From assembly GCF_051401765.1 (NCBI RefSeq), contig NW_027480504.1, forward strand, positions 372,001-436,000: 64,000 nucleotides of DNA, written 5' to 3'. The DNA is from Calliopsis andreniformis. Lineage: Eukaryota > Arthropoda > Insecta > Hymenoptera > Andrenidae. Positions 49,985 through 62,620 of this stretch are shown in pieces (positions within the stretch are counted from its first letter, which is position 1; each line of letters opens with the position of its first letter). The notes below the pieces were generated by a model. The model was not told the DNA's origin, did no database searches, and saw nothing but the letters and a program-made list of their open reading frames with translations. A program made the position numbers and the translations under genes.

Positions 49985-52900
49985 TCTTCAATACTCAATC
50001 CTCAATCCTCAATCCTCAATCCTCGATCTTCAGTCCTCAATACCCAATCCTCAAACTTCAATCCTCAATCCTCAATCCTCAACACTCGATCCTCAATCCT
50101 CAATCCTCAATCCTCAATTCTCAATCCTCAATCCTCAGTCCTCAGTCCTCAATACACAATCTTCAATCCTCAATCCTCAATCCTCAATCCTCAATCCTCA
50201 TTCTTCAATCCTCAATACCCAATCCTCAATATTCAATCCTCAATCCTCAATGCTCAATTCTCAACCCTCAATCCTCAGTCCTCAGTCCTCAAACCTCAAT
50301 CCTCAATAATCAAACCTCAATCCTCAATCTTCAAACCTCAACACTCAAACTTCAGTCGTCAATCCTCAATACTCAATCCTCAATCCTCAATCCTCAATCG
50401 ACAGTCTTCAATCCTCAATACTCAATCTTCAATCCTCAATCCTCAATCCTCAATCCTCAATCCTCAGTCCTCAATCCTCAATCGTCAGTCATCAATCCTC
50501 AATACTCAATCTTCAATCCCCATCCTCAATCCTCAATCCTCAATCCTCATTCTTCAATCCTCAATACCCAATCTTCAATCCTCAGTCCTCAATCCTCAAT
50601 ACTCAATCTTCAATCTTCAATCCTCAGTCCTCAAACCTCAATTCTGAATCCTCAATCCTGAATCCTTAGTCTTAAATCCTCAATCCCCAATCCCCAATCC
50701 TCAATCTACAATACTCTATCCTCAATCCTCAATCCTCAATCCTCAATCCTCAATCCTGAATCCTCAATCCTCAATCTTCAATCCTCAATACTCAATCTGC
50801 ATTCCTCAATCCTCAATCCTCAATCCTCAATCCTCATTCTTCAGTCCTCAATACCGAATCCTCAATCTTCAATCCTCAATCCTCAATCCTCAATTCTCAG
50901 TACTCAATCTTCAATCATCAATATTCAATCTTCAATCCTCAATCCTCAAACCTCGATCCTCAATCCTCAATCCACAATCGTCAGTCTCCAATCCTGAATA
51001 CTCAATCCTCAATCCTCAATCCTCAATCCTCATCCTTCAATCCTCAATACCCAATCCTGAATCTTCAATCCTCAATCCTCAATCCTCATCCTTCAATCCT
51101 CAATACCCAATCCTCAAGCTTCAATACTCAATCCTCAATCCTGAATTCTCAATCCTCAATCCTCAGTCCTCAGTCCTCAAACCTCAATCCTCAACCCTCA
51201 GCCCTCATCCTCAATCCTCAATCCTCAACCCTCAATGCTCAATCTTCAATCCTCAATACTCAAACTTCAATCCTCAATCCTCAATACGCAATCCTCAATC
51301 CTCAATCCTCAATCCTCAATAGTCAGTCTTCAATCCTCAATACTCAATCTTCAATACTCAATCCTCAATCCTCAATCCTCAATCCTCGATCTTCAGTCCT
51401 CAATACCCAATCCTCAAACTTCAATCCTCAATCCTCAATCATCAACACTCGATCCTCAATCCTCAATCCTCAATCCTCAATTCTCAATCCTCAATCCTCA
51501 GTCCTCAGTCCTCAATACACAATCTTCAATCCTCAATCCTCAATCCTCAATCCTCAATCCTCATCCTTCAATCCTCAACACTCAAACTTCAGTCGTCAAT
51601 CCTCAATACTCAATCTTCAATCCTCAATCCTCAATCCTCAATCCTCAATCCTCAGTCCTCAATCCTCAATCGTCAGTCTTCAATCCTCAATACTCAATCT
51701 TCAATCCCCATCCTCAATCCTCAATCCTCAATCCTCATTCTTCAATCCTCAATACCCAATCTTCAATCCTCAATCCTCAATCCTCAATACTCAATCTTCA
51801 ATCTTCAATCCTCAGTCCTCAAACCTCAATTCTGAATCCTCAATCCTGAATCCTTAGTTTTCAATCCTTAATCCCCAATCCTCAATCTACAATACTCAAT
51901 CCTCAATCCTCAATCCTCAATCCTCAATCCTCAATCCTGAATCCTCAATCCTCAATCTTTAATCCTCAATACTCAATCTGCATTCCTCAATCCTCAACCC
52001 CCAATCCTCAATCCTCATTCTTCAGTCCTCAATACCGAATCCTCAATCTTCAATCCTAAATCCTCAATCCTCAATTCTCAGTACTCAATCTTCAATCATC
52101 AATATTCAATCTTCAATCCTCAATCCTCAATCCTCGATCCTCAATCCTCAATCCACAATCGTCAATCTCCAGTCCTGAATACTCAATCCTCAATCCTCAA
52201 TCCTCAATCCTCATCCTTCAATCCTCAATACCCAATCCTCAATCTTCAATCCTCAATCCTCAATCCTCATCCTTCAATCCTCAATACCCAATCCTCAATC
52301 TTCAATCCTCAATCCTCAATCCTGAATTCTTAATCCTCAATCCTCAGTCCTCAGTCCTCAAACCTCAATCCTCAACCCTCAGCCCTCATCCTCAATCCTC
52401 AATCCTCAATCCTCAATGCTCAATCTTCAATCCTCAATACTCAAACTTCAATCATCAATCCTCAATACGCAATCCTCAATCCTCAATCCTCAATCCTCAA
52501 TCGTCTGTCTTCAATCCTCAATACTCAATCTTCAATACTCAATCCTCAATGCTCAATCTTCAATCCCCAATCCTCAATCCTCAATCTTCAATCCTCATTC
52601 TTCAATCCTCAATACCCAATCTTCAATCTTCAATCATCAATCCTCAATCCTCAATTCTCAATCCTCAATCCTAAGTCCTCAATCCTCAAACCTCAATCCT
52701 CAACCCTCAGCCCTCATCCTCAATCCTCAATCCTCAATCTTCAATCCTCAATCCTCAATCCTCAATACTCAATCTTCAATCTTCAATCCTCAGTCCTCAA
52801 ACCTCAATTCTGAATCCTCAATCCTGAATCCTTAGTCTTAAATCCTCAATCCCCAATCCTCAATCTACAATACTCTATCCTCAATCCTCAATCCTCAATC

Positions 52901-53830
52901 CTCAATCCTCAATCCTGAATCCTCAATCCTCAATCTTCAATCCTCAATACTCAATCTGCATTCCTCAATCCTCAATCCTCAATCCTCAATCCTCATTCTT
53001 CAGTCCTCAATACCGAATCCTCAATCTTCAATCCTCAATCCTCAATCCTCAATTCTCAGTACTCAATCTTCAATCATCAATATTCAATCTTCAATCCTCA
53101 ATCCTCAAACCTCGATCCTCAATCCTCAATCCACAATCGTCAGTCTCCAATCCTGAATACTCAATCCTCAATCCTCAATCCTCAATCCTCATCCTTCAAT
53201 CCTCAATACCCAATCCTCAATCTTCAATCCTCAATCCGCAATCCTCATCCTTCAATCCTCAATACCCAATCCTCAAGCTTCAATCCTCAATCCTCAATCC
53301 TGAATTCTCAATCCTCAATCCTCAGTCCTCAGTCCTCAAACCTCAATCCTCAACCCTCATCCTCAATCCTCAATCCTCAATCCTCAATGCTCAATCTTCA
53401 ATCCTCAATACTCAAACTTCAATCATCAATCCTCAATACGCAATCCTCAATAGTCAGTCTTCAATCCTCAATACTCAATCTTCAATACTCAATCCTCAAT
53501 CCTCAATCCTCAATCCTCGATCTTCAGTCCTCAATACCCAATCCTCAAACTTCAATCCTCAATCCTCAATCCTCAACACTCGATCCTCAATCCTCAATCC
53601 TCAATCCTCAATTCTCAATCCTCAATCCTCAGTCCTCAGTCCTCAATACACAATCTTCAATCCTCAATCCTCAATCCTCAATCCTCAATCCTCATTCTTC
53701 AATCCTCAATACCCAATCCTCAATCTTCAATCCTCAATCCTCAATGCTCAATTCTCAACCCTCAATCCTCAGTCCTCAGTCCTCAAACCTCAATCCTCAA
53801 TAATCAATCCTCAATCCTCAATCCTCAAAC
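49985..53830 (+). repeat. Right-hand HOR family, first long copy
   Basis: Matches 57,100 onward at an offset of 7,115 bp (TCAATAATCAAACC at 50,303 and 57,418; CAATCCTGAATCC at 50,753 and 57,868). From about 52,130 onward it matches at 8,296 bp instead (52,416 and 60,712; 53,387 and 61,683). The 1,181-bp difference is a tandem duplication present only on the right. It is island-free. Confidence 0.83.
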
Positions 53831-55556
53831 CTCAACACTCAAACTTCAGTCGTCAATCCTCAATACTCAATCCTCAGTCCTCAATCCTCAATCGACAGTC
53901 TTCAATCCTCAATACTCAATCTTCAATCCTCAATCCTCAATCCTCAATCCTCAATCCTCAGTCCTCAATCCTCAATCGTCAGTCTTCAATCCTCAATACT
54001 CAATCTTCAATCCCCATCCTCAATCCTCAATCCTCAATCCTCATTCTTCAATCCTCAATACCCAATCTTCAATCCTCAGTCCTCAATCCTCAATACTCAA
54101 TCTTCAATCTTCAATCCTCAGTCCTCAAACCTCAATTCTGAATCCTCAATCCTGAATCCTTAGTCTTAAATCCTCAATCCCCAATGCTCAATCTACAATA
54201 CTCTATCCTCAATCCTCAATCCTCAATCCTCAATCCTCAATCCTCAATCCTCAATCCTCAATTCTCAATCCTCAATCCTCAGTCCTCAGTCCTCAATACA
54301 CAATCTTCAATCCTCAATACTCAATCCTCAATCCTCAATCCTCATTCTTCAATCCTCAATACCCAATCCTCAATCTTCAATCCTCAATCCTCAATGCTCA
54401 ATTCTCAACCCTCAATCCTCAGTCCTCAGTCCTCAAACCTCAATCCTCAATAATCAATCCTCAATCCTCAATCCTCAAACCTCAACACTCAAACTTCAGT
54501 CGTCAATCCTCAATACTCAATCCTCAGTCCTCAATCCTCAATCGACAGTCTTCAATCCTCAATACTCAATCTTCAATCCTCAATCCTCAATCCTCAATCC
54601 TCAATCCTCAGTCCTCAATCCACAATCGTCAGTCTTCAATCCTCAATACTCAATCTTCAATCCCCATCCTCAATCCTCAATCCTCAATCCTCATTCTTCA
54701 ATCCTCAATACCCAATCTTCAATCCTCAGTCCTCAATCCTCAATACTCAATCTTCAATCTTCAATCCTCAGTCCTCAAACCTCAATTCTGAATCCTCAAT
54801 CCTGAATCCTTAGTCTTAAATCCTCAATCCCCAATCCTCAATCTACAATACTCTATCCTCAATCCTCAATCCTCAATCCTCAATCCTCAATTTTCAATCC
54901 TCAATAACCAATCCTCAATCTTCAATCCTCAATCCTCAATCCTCAATTCTCAATCCTCAATCCTCAGTCCTCAGTCCTCAACCCTCAGCCCTCATCCTCA
55001 ATCCTCAATCCTCAATCCTCAATGCTCAACCTTCAATCATCAATACTCAAACTTCAATCCTCAATCCTCAATACGCAATCCTCAATCCTCAATCCTCAAT
55101 CCTCAATAGTCAGTCTTCAATCCTCAATACTCAATCTTCAATACTCAATCTTCAATACTCAATCCTCAATCCTCAATCCTCAATCCTCGATCTTCAGTCC
55201 TCAATACCCAATCCTCAAACTTCAATCCTCAATCCTCAATCCTCAACACTCGATCCTCAATCCTCAATCCTCAATCCTCAATTCTCAATCCTCAATCCTC
55301 AGTCCTCAGTCCTCAATACACAATCTTCAATCCTCAATCCTCAATCCTCAATCCTCAATCCTCATTCTTCAATCCTCAATACCCAATCCTCAATCTTCAA
55401 TCCTCAATCCTCAATGCTCAATTCTCAACCCTCAATCCTCAGTCCTCAGTCCTCAAACCTCAATCCTCAATAATCAAACCTCAATCCTCAATCTTCAAAC
55501 CTCAACACTCAAACTTCAGTCGTCAATCCTCAATACTCAATCCTCAATCCTCAATC
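53830..55556 (+). repeat. Copy of the 650-bp pair plus a 50 kb-like segment
   Basis: 53,830-54,745 repeats 48,044-48,959 at an offset of 5,786 (TCAATGCTCAATCTAC at 48,395 and 54,181). From about 54,960 it resembles 49,790-50,390, with TCAATAATCAAACC at 55,467, 5,164 bp after 50,303. Confidence 0.78.
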
Positions 55557-56970
55557 CTCAATCCTCAATGCTCAATCTTCAATCCTCAATACTCAAACTT
55601 CAATCATCAATCCTCAATACGCAATCCTCAATCCTCAATCCTCAATCCTCAATCGTCTGTCTTCAATCCTCAATACTCAATCTTCAATACTCAATCCTCA
55701 ATGCTCAATCTTCAATCCCCAATCCTCAATCCTCAATCTTCAATCCTCATTCTTCAATCCTCAATACCCAATCTTCAATCTTCAATCATCAATCCTCAAT
55801 CCTCAATTCTCAATCCTCAATCCTAAGTCCTCAATCCTCAAACCTCAATCCTCAACCCTCAGCCCTCATCCTCAATCCTCAATCCTCAATCTTCAATCCT
55901 CAATCCTCAATCCTCAATACTCAATCTTCAATCTTCAATCCTCAGTCCTCAAACCTCAATTCTGAATCCTCAATCCTGAATCCTTAGTCTTAAATCCTCA
56001 ATCCCCAATCCTCAATCTACAATACTCTATCCTCAATCCTCAATCCTCAATCCTCAATCCTCAATCCTGAATCCTCAATCCTCAATCTTCAATCCTCAAT
56101 ACTCAATATGCATTCCTCAATCCTCAATCCTCAATCCTCAATCCTCATTCTTCAGTCCTCAATACCGAATCCTCAATCTTCAATCCTCAATCCTCAATCC
56201 TCAATTCTCAGTACTCAATCTTCAATCATCAATATTCAATCTTCAATCCTCAATCCTCAAACCTCGATCCTCAATCCTCAATCCACAATCGTCAGTCTCC
56301 AATCCTGAATACTCAATCCTCAATCCTCAATCCTCAATCCTCATCCTTCAATCCTCAATACCCAATCCTCAATCTTCAATCCTCAATCCGCAATCCTCAT
56401 CCTTCAATCCTCAATACCCAATCCTCAAGCTTCAATCCTCAATCCTCAATCCTGAATTCTCAATCCTCAATCCTCAGTCCTCAGTCCTCAAACCTCAATC
56501 CTCAACCCTCATCCTCAATCCTCAATCCTCAATCCTCAATGCTCAATCTTCAATCCTCAGTACTCAAACTTCAATCATCAATCCTCAATACGCAATCCTC
56601 AATAGTCAGTCTTCAATCCTCAATACTCAATCTTCAATACTCAATCCTCAATCCTCAATCCTCAATCCTCGATCTTCAGTCCTCAATACCCAATCCTCAA
56701 ACTTCAATCCTCAATCCTCAATCCTCAACACTCGATCCTCAATCCTCAATCCTCAATCCTCAATTCTCAATCCTCAATCCTCAGTCCTCAGTCCTCAATA
56801 CACAATCTTCAATCCTCAATCCTCAATCCTCAATCCTCAATCCTCATTCTTCAATCCTCAATACCCAATCCTCAATCTTCAATCCTCAATCCTCAATGCT
56901 CAATTCTCAACCCTCAATCCTCAGTCCTCAGTCCTCAAACCTCAATCCTCAATAATCAATCCTCAATCCT
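55557..56970 (+). repeat. 3,152-bp-spaced copy of 52.4-53.8 kb
   Basis: Offset 3,152 bp (52,416 and 55,568; 53,387 and 56,539). Private changes include AATATGCATTCC near 56,106 where the partner has AATCTGCATTCC, and CAATCCTCAGTACTC near 56,552. The CCTCAACCCTCATCCTCAAT short form, lacking a CAGCCCT monomer, is shared with 53,343 and 61,639. Confidence 0.82.
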
Positions 56971-58003
56971 CAATCTTCAAACCTCAACACTCAAACTTCA
57001 GTCGTCAATCCTCAATACTCAATCCTCAATCCTCAATCCTCAATCGACAGTCTTCAATCCTCAATACTCAATCTTCAATCCTCAATCCTCAATCCTCAAT
57101 CTTCAATACTCAATCCTCAATCCTCAATCCTCAATCCTCGATCTTCAGTCCTCAATACCCAATCCTCAAACTTCAATCCTCAATCCTCAATCCTCAACAC
57201 TCGATCCTCAATCCTCAATCCTCAATCCTCAATTCTCAATCCTCAATCCTCAGTCCTCAGTCCTCAATACACAATCTTCAATCCTCAATCCTCAATCCTC
57301 AATCCTCAATCCTCATTCTTCAATCCTCAATACCCAATCCTCAATCTTCAATCCTCAATCCTCAATGCTCAATTCTCAACCCTCAATCCTCAGTCCTCAG
57401 TCCTCAAACCTCAATCCTCAATAATCAAACCTCAATCCTCAATCTTCAAACCTCAACACTCAAACTTCAGTCGTCAATCCTCAATACTCAATCCTCAATC
57501 CTCAATCCTCAATCGACAGTCTTCAATCCTCAATACTCAATCTTCAATCCTCAATCCTCAATCCTCAATCCTCAATCCTCAGTCCTCAATCCTCAATCGT
57601 CAGTCATCAATCCTCAATACTCAATCTTCAATCCCCATCCTCAATCCTCAATCCTCAATCCTCATTCTTCAATCCTCAATACCCAATCTTCAATCCTCAG
57701 TCCTCAATCCTCAATACTCAATCTTCAATCTTCAATCCTCAGTCCTCAAACCTCAATTCTGAATCCTCAATCCTGAATCCTTAGTCTTAAATCCTCAATC
57801 CCCAATCCCCAATCCTCAATCTACAATACTCTATCCTCAATCCTCAATCCTCAATCCTCAATCCTCAATCCTGAATCCTCAATCCTCAATCTTCAATCCT
57901 CAATACTCAATCTGCATTCCTCAATCCTCAATCCTCAATCCTCAATCCTCATTCTTCAGTCCTCAATACCGAATCCTCAATCTTCAATCCTCAATCCTCA
58001 ATC
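56971..58003 (+). repeat. Right-hand HOR family, second long copy, left part
   Basis: From about 57,100 it matches 49,985 onward at an offset of 7,115 bp. The join near 57,097 reads CAATCTTCAATACTC directly after a T-like stretch. It shares CAGTCATCAATCC near 57,601 with 50,486. Confidence 0.8.
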
Positions 58004-59184
58004 CTCAATTCTCAGTACTCAATCTTCAATCATCAATATTCAATCTTCAATCCTCAATCCTCAAACCTCGATCCTCAATCCTCAATCCACAATCGTCAGT
58101 CTCCAATCCTGAATACTCAATCCTCAATCCTCAATCCTCAATCCTCATCCTTCAATCCTCAATACCCAATCCTCAATCTTCAATCCTCAATCCTCAATCC
58201 TCATCCTTCAATCCTCAATACCCAATCCTCAAGCTTCAATACTCAATCCTCAATCCTGAATTCTCAATCCTCAATCCTCAGTCCTCAGTCCTCAAACCTC
58301 AATCCTCAACCCTCAGCCCTCATCCTCAATCCTCAATCCTCAACCCTCAATGCTCAATCTTCAATCCTCAATACTCAAACTTCAATCCTCAATCCTCAAT
58401 ACGCAATCCTCAATCCTCAAACCTCAATCCTCAATAGTCAGTCTTCAATCCTCAATACTCAATCTTCAATACTCAATCCTCAATCCTCAATCCTCAATCC
58501 TCGATCTTCAGTCCTCAATACCCAATCCTCAAACTTCAATCCTCAATCCTCAATCATCAACACTCGATCCTCAATCCTCAATCCTCAATCCTCAATTCTC
58601 AATCCTCAATCCTCAGTCCTCAGTCCTCAATACACAATCTTCAATCCTCAATCCTCAATCCTCAATCCTCAATCCTCATCCTTCAATCCTCAACACTCAA
58701 ACTTCAGTCGTCAATCCTCAATACTCAATCTTCAATCCTCAATCCTCAATCCTCAATCCTCAATCCTCAGTCCTCAATCCTCAATCGTCAGTCTTCAATC
58801 CTCAATACTCAATCTTCAATCCCCATCCTCAATCCTCAATCCTCAATCCTCATTCTTCAATCCTCAATACCCAATCTTCAATCCTCAATCCTCAATCCTC
58901 AATACTCAATCTTCAATCTTCAATCCTCAGTCTTCAAACCTCAATTCTGAATCCTCAATCCTGAATCCTTAGTTTTCAATCCTTAATCCCCAATCCTCAA
59001 TCTACAATACTCAATCCTCAATCCTCAATCCTCAATCCTCAATCCTCAATCCTGAATCCTCAATCCTCAATCTTTAATCCTCAATACTCAATCTGCATTC
59101 CTCAATCCTCAACCCCCAATCCTCAATCCTCATTCTTCAGTCCTCAATACCGAATCCTCAATCTTCAATCCTAAATCCTCAATC
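58004..59184 (+). repeat. 1,181-bp module, tandem copy 1
   Basis: Matches the following 1,181 bp. CTCAAACCTCGATCC near 58,062 and 59,243, AATACTCAAGCTTC, CAATCATCAACACTCG near 58,552 and 59,733, and CAGTCTTCAAACC near 58,928 and 60,109 all repeat. An older copy with CAGTCCTCAAACC lies near 51,235. Confidence 0.86.
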
Positions 59185-60365
59185 CTCAATTCTCAGTACT
59201 CAATCTTCAATCATCAATATTCAATCTTCAATCCTCAATCCTCAAACCTCGATCCTCAATCCTCAATCCACAATCGTCAGTCTCCAATCCTGAATACTCA
59301 ATCCTCAATCCTCAATCCTCAATCCTCATCCTTCAATCCTCAATACCCAATCCTCAATCTTCAATCCTCAATCCTCAATCCTCATCCTTCAATCCTCAAT
59401 ACCCAATCCTCAAGCTTCAATACTCAATCCTCAATCCTGAATTCTCAATCCTCAATCCTCAGTCCTCAGTCCTCAAACCTCAATCCTCAACCCTCAGCCC
59501 TCATCCTCAATCCTCAATCCTCAACCCTCAATGCTCAATCTTCAATCCTCAATACTCAAACTTCAATCCTCAATCCTCAATACGCAATCCTCAATCCTCA
59601 AACCTCAATCCTCAATAGTCAGTCTTCAATCCTCAATACTCAATCTTCAATACTCAATCCTCAATCCTCAATCCTCAATCCTCGATCTTCAGTCCTCAAT
59701 ACCCAATCCTCAAACTTCAATCCTCAATCCTCAATCATCAACACTCGATCCTCAATCCTCAATCCTCAATCCTCAATTCTCAATCCTCAATCCTCAGTCC
59801 TCAGTCCTCAATACACAATCTTCAATCCTCAATCCTCAATCCTCAATCCTCAATCCTCATCCTTCAATCCTCAACACTCAAACTTCAGTCGTCAATCCTC
59901 AATACTCAATCTTCAATCCTCAATCCTCAATCCTCAATCCTCAATCCTCAGTCCTCAATCCTCAATCGTCAGTCTTCAATCCTCAATACTCAATCTTCAA
60001 TCCCCATCCTCAATCCTCAATCCTCAATCCTCATTCTTCAATCCTCAATACCCAATCTTCAATCCTCAATCCTCAATCCTCAATACTCAATCTTCAATCT
60101 TCAATCCTCAGTCTTCAAACCTCAATTCTGAATCCTCAATCCTGAATCCTTAGTTTTCAATCCTTAATCCCCAATCCTCAATCTACAATACTCAATCCTC
60201 AATCCTCAATCCTCAATCCTCAATCCTCAATCCTGAATCCTCAATCCTCAATCTTTAATCCTCAATACTCAATCTGCATTCCTCAATCCTCAACCCCCAA
60301 TCCTCAATCCTCATTCTTCAGTCCTCAATACCGAATCCTCAATCTTCAATCCTAAATCCTCAATC
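59185..60365 (+). repeat. 1,181-bp module, tandem copy 2
   Basis: No difference from copy 1 was noticed through the 58,350/59,531 segment (615 bp). It then runs on into sequence matching 52,130-53,830 (offset 8,296), where CTCAATCCTCGATCC replaces CTCAAACCTCGATCC near 60,422. Confidence 0.86.
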
Positions 60366-62620
60366 CTCAATTCTCAGTACTCAATCTTCAATCATCAATA
60401 TTCAATCTTCAATCCTCAATCCTCAATCCTCGATCCTCAATCCTCAATCCACAATCGTCAATCTCCAGTCCTGAATACTCAATCCTCAATCCTCAATCCT
60501 CAATCCTCATCCTTCAATCCTCAATACCCAATCCTCAATCTTCAATCCTCAATCCTCAATCCTCATCCTTCAATCCTCAATACCCAATCCTCAATCTTCA
60601 ATCCTCAATCCTCAATCCTGAATTCTTAATCCTCAATCCTCAGTCCTCAGTCCTCAAACCTCAATCCTCAACCCTCAGCCCTCATCCTCAATCCTCAATC
60701 CTCAATCCTCACTGCTCAATCTTCAATCCTCAATACTCAAACTTCAATCATCAATCCTCAATACGCAATCCTCAATCCTCAATCCTCAATCCTCAATCGT
60801 CTGTCTTCAATCCTCAATACTCAATCTTCAATACTCAATCCTCAATGCTCAATCTTCAATCCCCAATCCTCAATCCTCAATCTTCAATCCTCATTCTTCA
60901 ATCCTCAATACCCAATCTTCAATCTTCAATCATCAATCCTCAATCCTCAATTCTCAATCCTCAATCCTAAGTCCTCAATCCTCAAACCTCAATCCTCAAC
61001 CCTCAGCCCTCATCCTCAATCCTCAATCCTCAATCTTCAATCCTCAATCCTCAATCCTCAATACTCAATCTTCAATCTTCAATCCTCAGTCCTCAAACCT
61101 CAATTCTGATTCCTCAATCCTGAATCCTTAGTCTTAAATCCTCAATCCCCAATCCTCAATCTACAATACTCTATCCTCAATCCTCAATCCTCAATCCTCA
61201 ATCCTCAATCCTGAATCCTCAATCCTCAATCTTCAATCCTCAATACTCAATCTGCATTCCTCAATCCTCAATCCTCAATCCTCAATCCTCATTCTTCAGT
61301 CCTCAATACCGAATCCTCAATCTTCAATCCTCAATCCTCAATCCTCAATTCTCAGTACTCAATCTTCAATCATCAATATTCAATCTTCAATCCTCAATCC
61401 TCAAACCTCGATCCTCAATCCTCAATCCACAATCGTCAGTCTCCAATCCTGAATACTCAATCCTCAATCCTCAATCCTCAATCCTCATCCTTCAATCCTC
61501 AATACCCAATCCTCAATCTTCAATCCTCAATCCTCAATCCTCATCCTTCAATCCTCAATACCCAATCCTCAAGCTTCAATCCTCAATCCTCAATCCTGAA
61601 TTCTCAATCCTCAATCCTCAGTCCTCAGTCCTCAAACCTCAATCCTCAACCCTCATCCTCAATCCTCAATCCTCAATCCTCAATGCTCAATCTTCAATCC
61701 TCAATACTCAAACTTCAATCATCAATCCTCAATACGCAATCCTCAATAGTCAGTCTTCAATCCTCAATACTCAATCTTCAATACTCAATCCTCAATCCTC
61801 AATCCTCAATCCTCGATCTTCAGTCCTCAATACCCAATCCTCAAACTTCAATCCTCAATCCTCAATCCTCAACACTCGATCCTCAATCCTCAATCCTCAA
61901 TCCTCAATTCTCAATCCTCAATCCTCAGTCCTCAGTCCTCAATACACAATCTTCAATCCTCAATCCTCAATCCTCAATCCTCAATCCTCAAGCCTCATTC
62001 TTCAATCCTCAATACCCAATCCTCAATCTTCAATCCTCAATCCTCAATGCTCAATTCTCAACCCTCAATCCTCAGTCCTCAGTCCTCAAACCTCAATCCT
62101 CAATAATCAATCCTCAATCCTCAATCTTCAAACCTCAACACTCAAACTTCAGTCGTCAATCCTCAATACTCAATCCTCAATCCTCAATCCTCAATCGACA
62201 GTCTTCAATCCTCAATACTCAATATTCAATCCTCAATCCTCAATCCTCAATCCTCAATCCTCAGTCCTCAATCCTCAATCGTCAGTCATCAATCCTCAAT
62301 ACTCAATCTTCAATCCCCATCCTCAATCCTCAGTCCTCAATCCTCATTCTTCAATCCTCAATACCCAATCTTCAATCCTCAGTCCTCAATCCTCAATACT
62401 CAATCTTCAATCTTCAATCCTCAGTCCTCAAACCTCAATTCTGAATCCTCAATCCTGAATCCTTAGTCTTAAATCCTCAATCCCCAATCCTCAATCTACA
62501 ATACTCTATCCTCAATCCTCAATCCTCAATCCTCAATCCTCAATCCTGAATCCTCAATCCTCAATCTTCAATCCTCAATACTCAATCTGCATTCCTCAAT
62601 CCTCAATCCTCAATCCTCAA
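60366..62620 (+). repeat. Right-hand HOR family, second long copy, right part
   Basis: Matches 52,070-53,830 at an offset of 8,296 bp, with CCTCACTGCTC near 60,708 (partner CCTCAATGCTC), CTGATTCCTC near 61,105 and CAAGCCTCATTC near 61,989. Beyond about 62,110 it follows T-like order, with AATATTCAATCC near 62,221. Confidence 0.8.
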
